Below, one piece after another: positions 33,241 through 33,302 of a stretch of DNA of 33,302 bases. Numbering within the stretch: the stretch's first letter is position 1; every line of letters begins with the position of its first letter. The notes under the pieces were generated by a model. The model was given only the letters and a program-made list of their open reading frames with translations, made no database searches and had not been told where the DNA came from. The translations under genes were made by a program, and so were the position numbers. This DNA is from Atopobacter sp. AH10 (GTDB lineage Bacteria; Bacillota; Bacilli; Lactobacillales; Aerococcaceae): positions 1-33,302 of the forward strand of contig NZ_QXPZ01000005.1 of the NCBI RefSeq assembly GCF_003664595.1, written 5' to 3'.

Positions 33241-33302
33241 TGTGTTTGGCAATTAAAAAATCAACCACTTTGGCAATTAAAATCCAACCAGCGTGGCAAT
33301 TA
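33241..33302. mobile_element. Probable tip of an IS21-family element (TGGCAATTA repeats)
   Basis: TGGCAATTAAAAAATCAACC (33247), TGGCAATTAAAATCCAACCA (33271) and TGGCAATTA (33294, cut by the window end) repeat with a period of 23-24 bases. Multiple ~20-bp terminal repeats starting near a TG tip are characteristic of IS21-type ends. The tip would be TGTG at 33241, directly against the ISL3 transposase gene. The istA/istB genes would lie beyond the window. Confidence 0.5.

Overview
The window looks like the chromosome of a low-GC Gram-positive of the order Lactobacillales. The signs are the divergent pepQ/ccpA pair, RNase HIII next to zapA-cvpA-mutS2, a murI-rdgB-yfcE operon, strong AGGAGG ribosome sites and TGnTATAAT extended -10 promoters. 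An Aerococcaceae-like genus is my best guess, but no rRNA or tRNA gene is present to test it.

Region 1 (1-7142) is a clearly AT-richer accessory block. It holds a type II lantibiotic cluster in the lacticin-481-like order lanM-lanT-lanF-lanE-lanG. LanM would dehydrate and cyclise a precursor, LanT would cut the leader and export the product, and LanFEG would give self-immunity. The lanM reading frame is closed by an in-frame stop near the window edge, about 330 residues short of a full enzyme, and no lanA precursor is visible. An intergenic segment follows, with a tiny ORF whose ribosome site lies in a hairpin, and then a terminator.

Region 2 (7238-18792) is housekeeping: rnhC (minus), zapA-cvpA-mutS2 with a terminator-like hairpin just before mutS2, trxA, a YhaQP/NatAB-type ABC exporter followed by a 34-residue basic membrane peptide, a stand-alone thiolase, and the tightly overlapping murI-rdgB-yfcE operon.

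Region 3 (18833-25411) holds a MscS channel (minus), a YtxG/YtxH-like envelope/stress pair, an orphan TrpX-like substrate-binding protein, pepQ (minus) and ccpA. The most interesting structure in the window is the leader ahead of the substrate-binding protein: a consensus promoter, a 28-codon leader ORF ending in RFFFSFFR, a chain of competing GAGCC/GGCTC hairpins and a perfect 13-bp terminator. It reads like a ribosome-mediated (phenylalanine?) attenuator. ccpA carries a near-perfect cre site over its own -35 box.

Region 4 (25507-33302) holds a class A penicillin-binding protein (minus), a VanZ-like protein, yebC, pepF, and an ISL3-family transposase (minus). Its start codon lies four bases from a set of TGGCAATTA repeats that look like the tip of an IS21-family element. 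Several intergenic gaps (after mutS2, after the thiolase, before pepF) carry unrelated 25-36 bp tandem duplications, a recurring habit of this genome.
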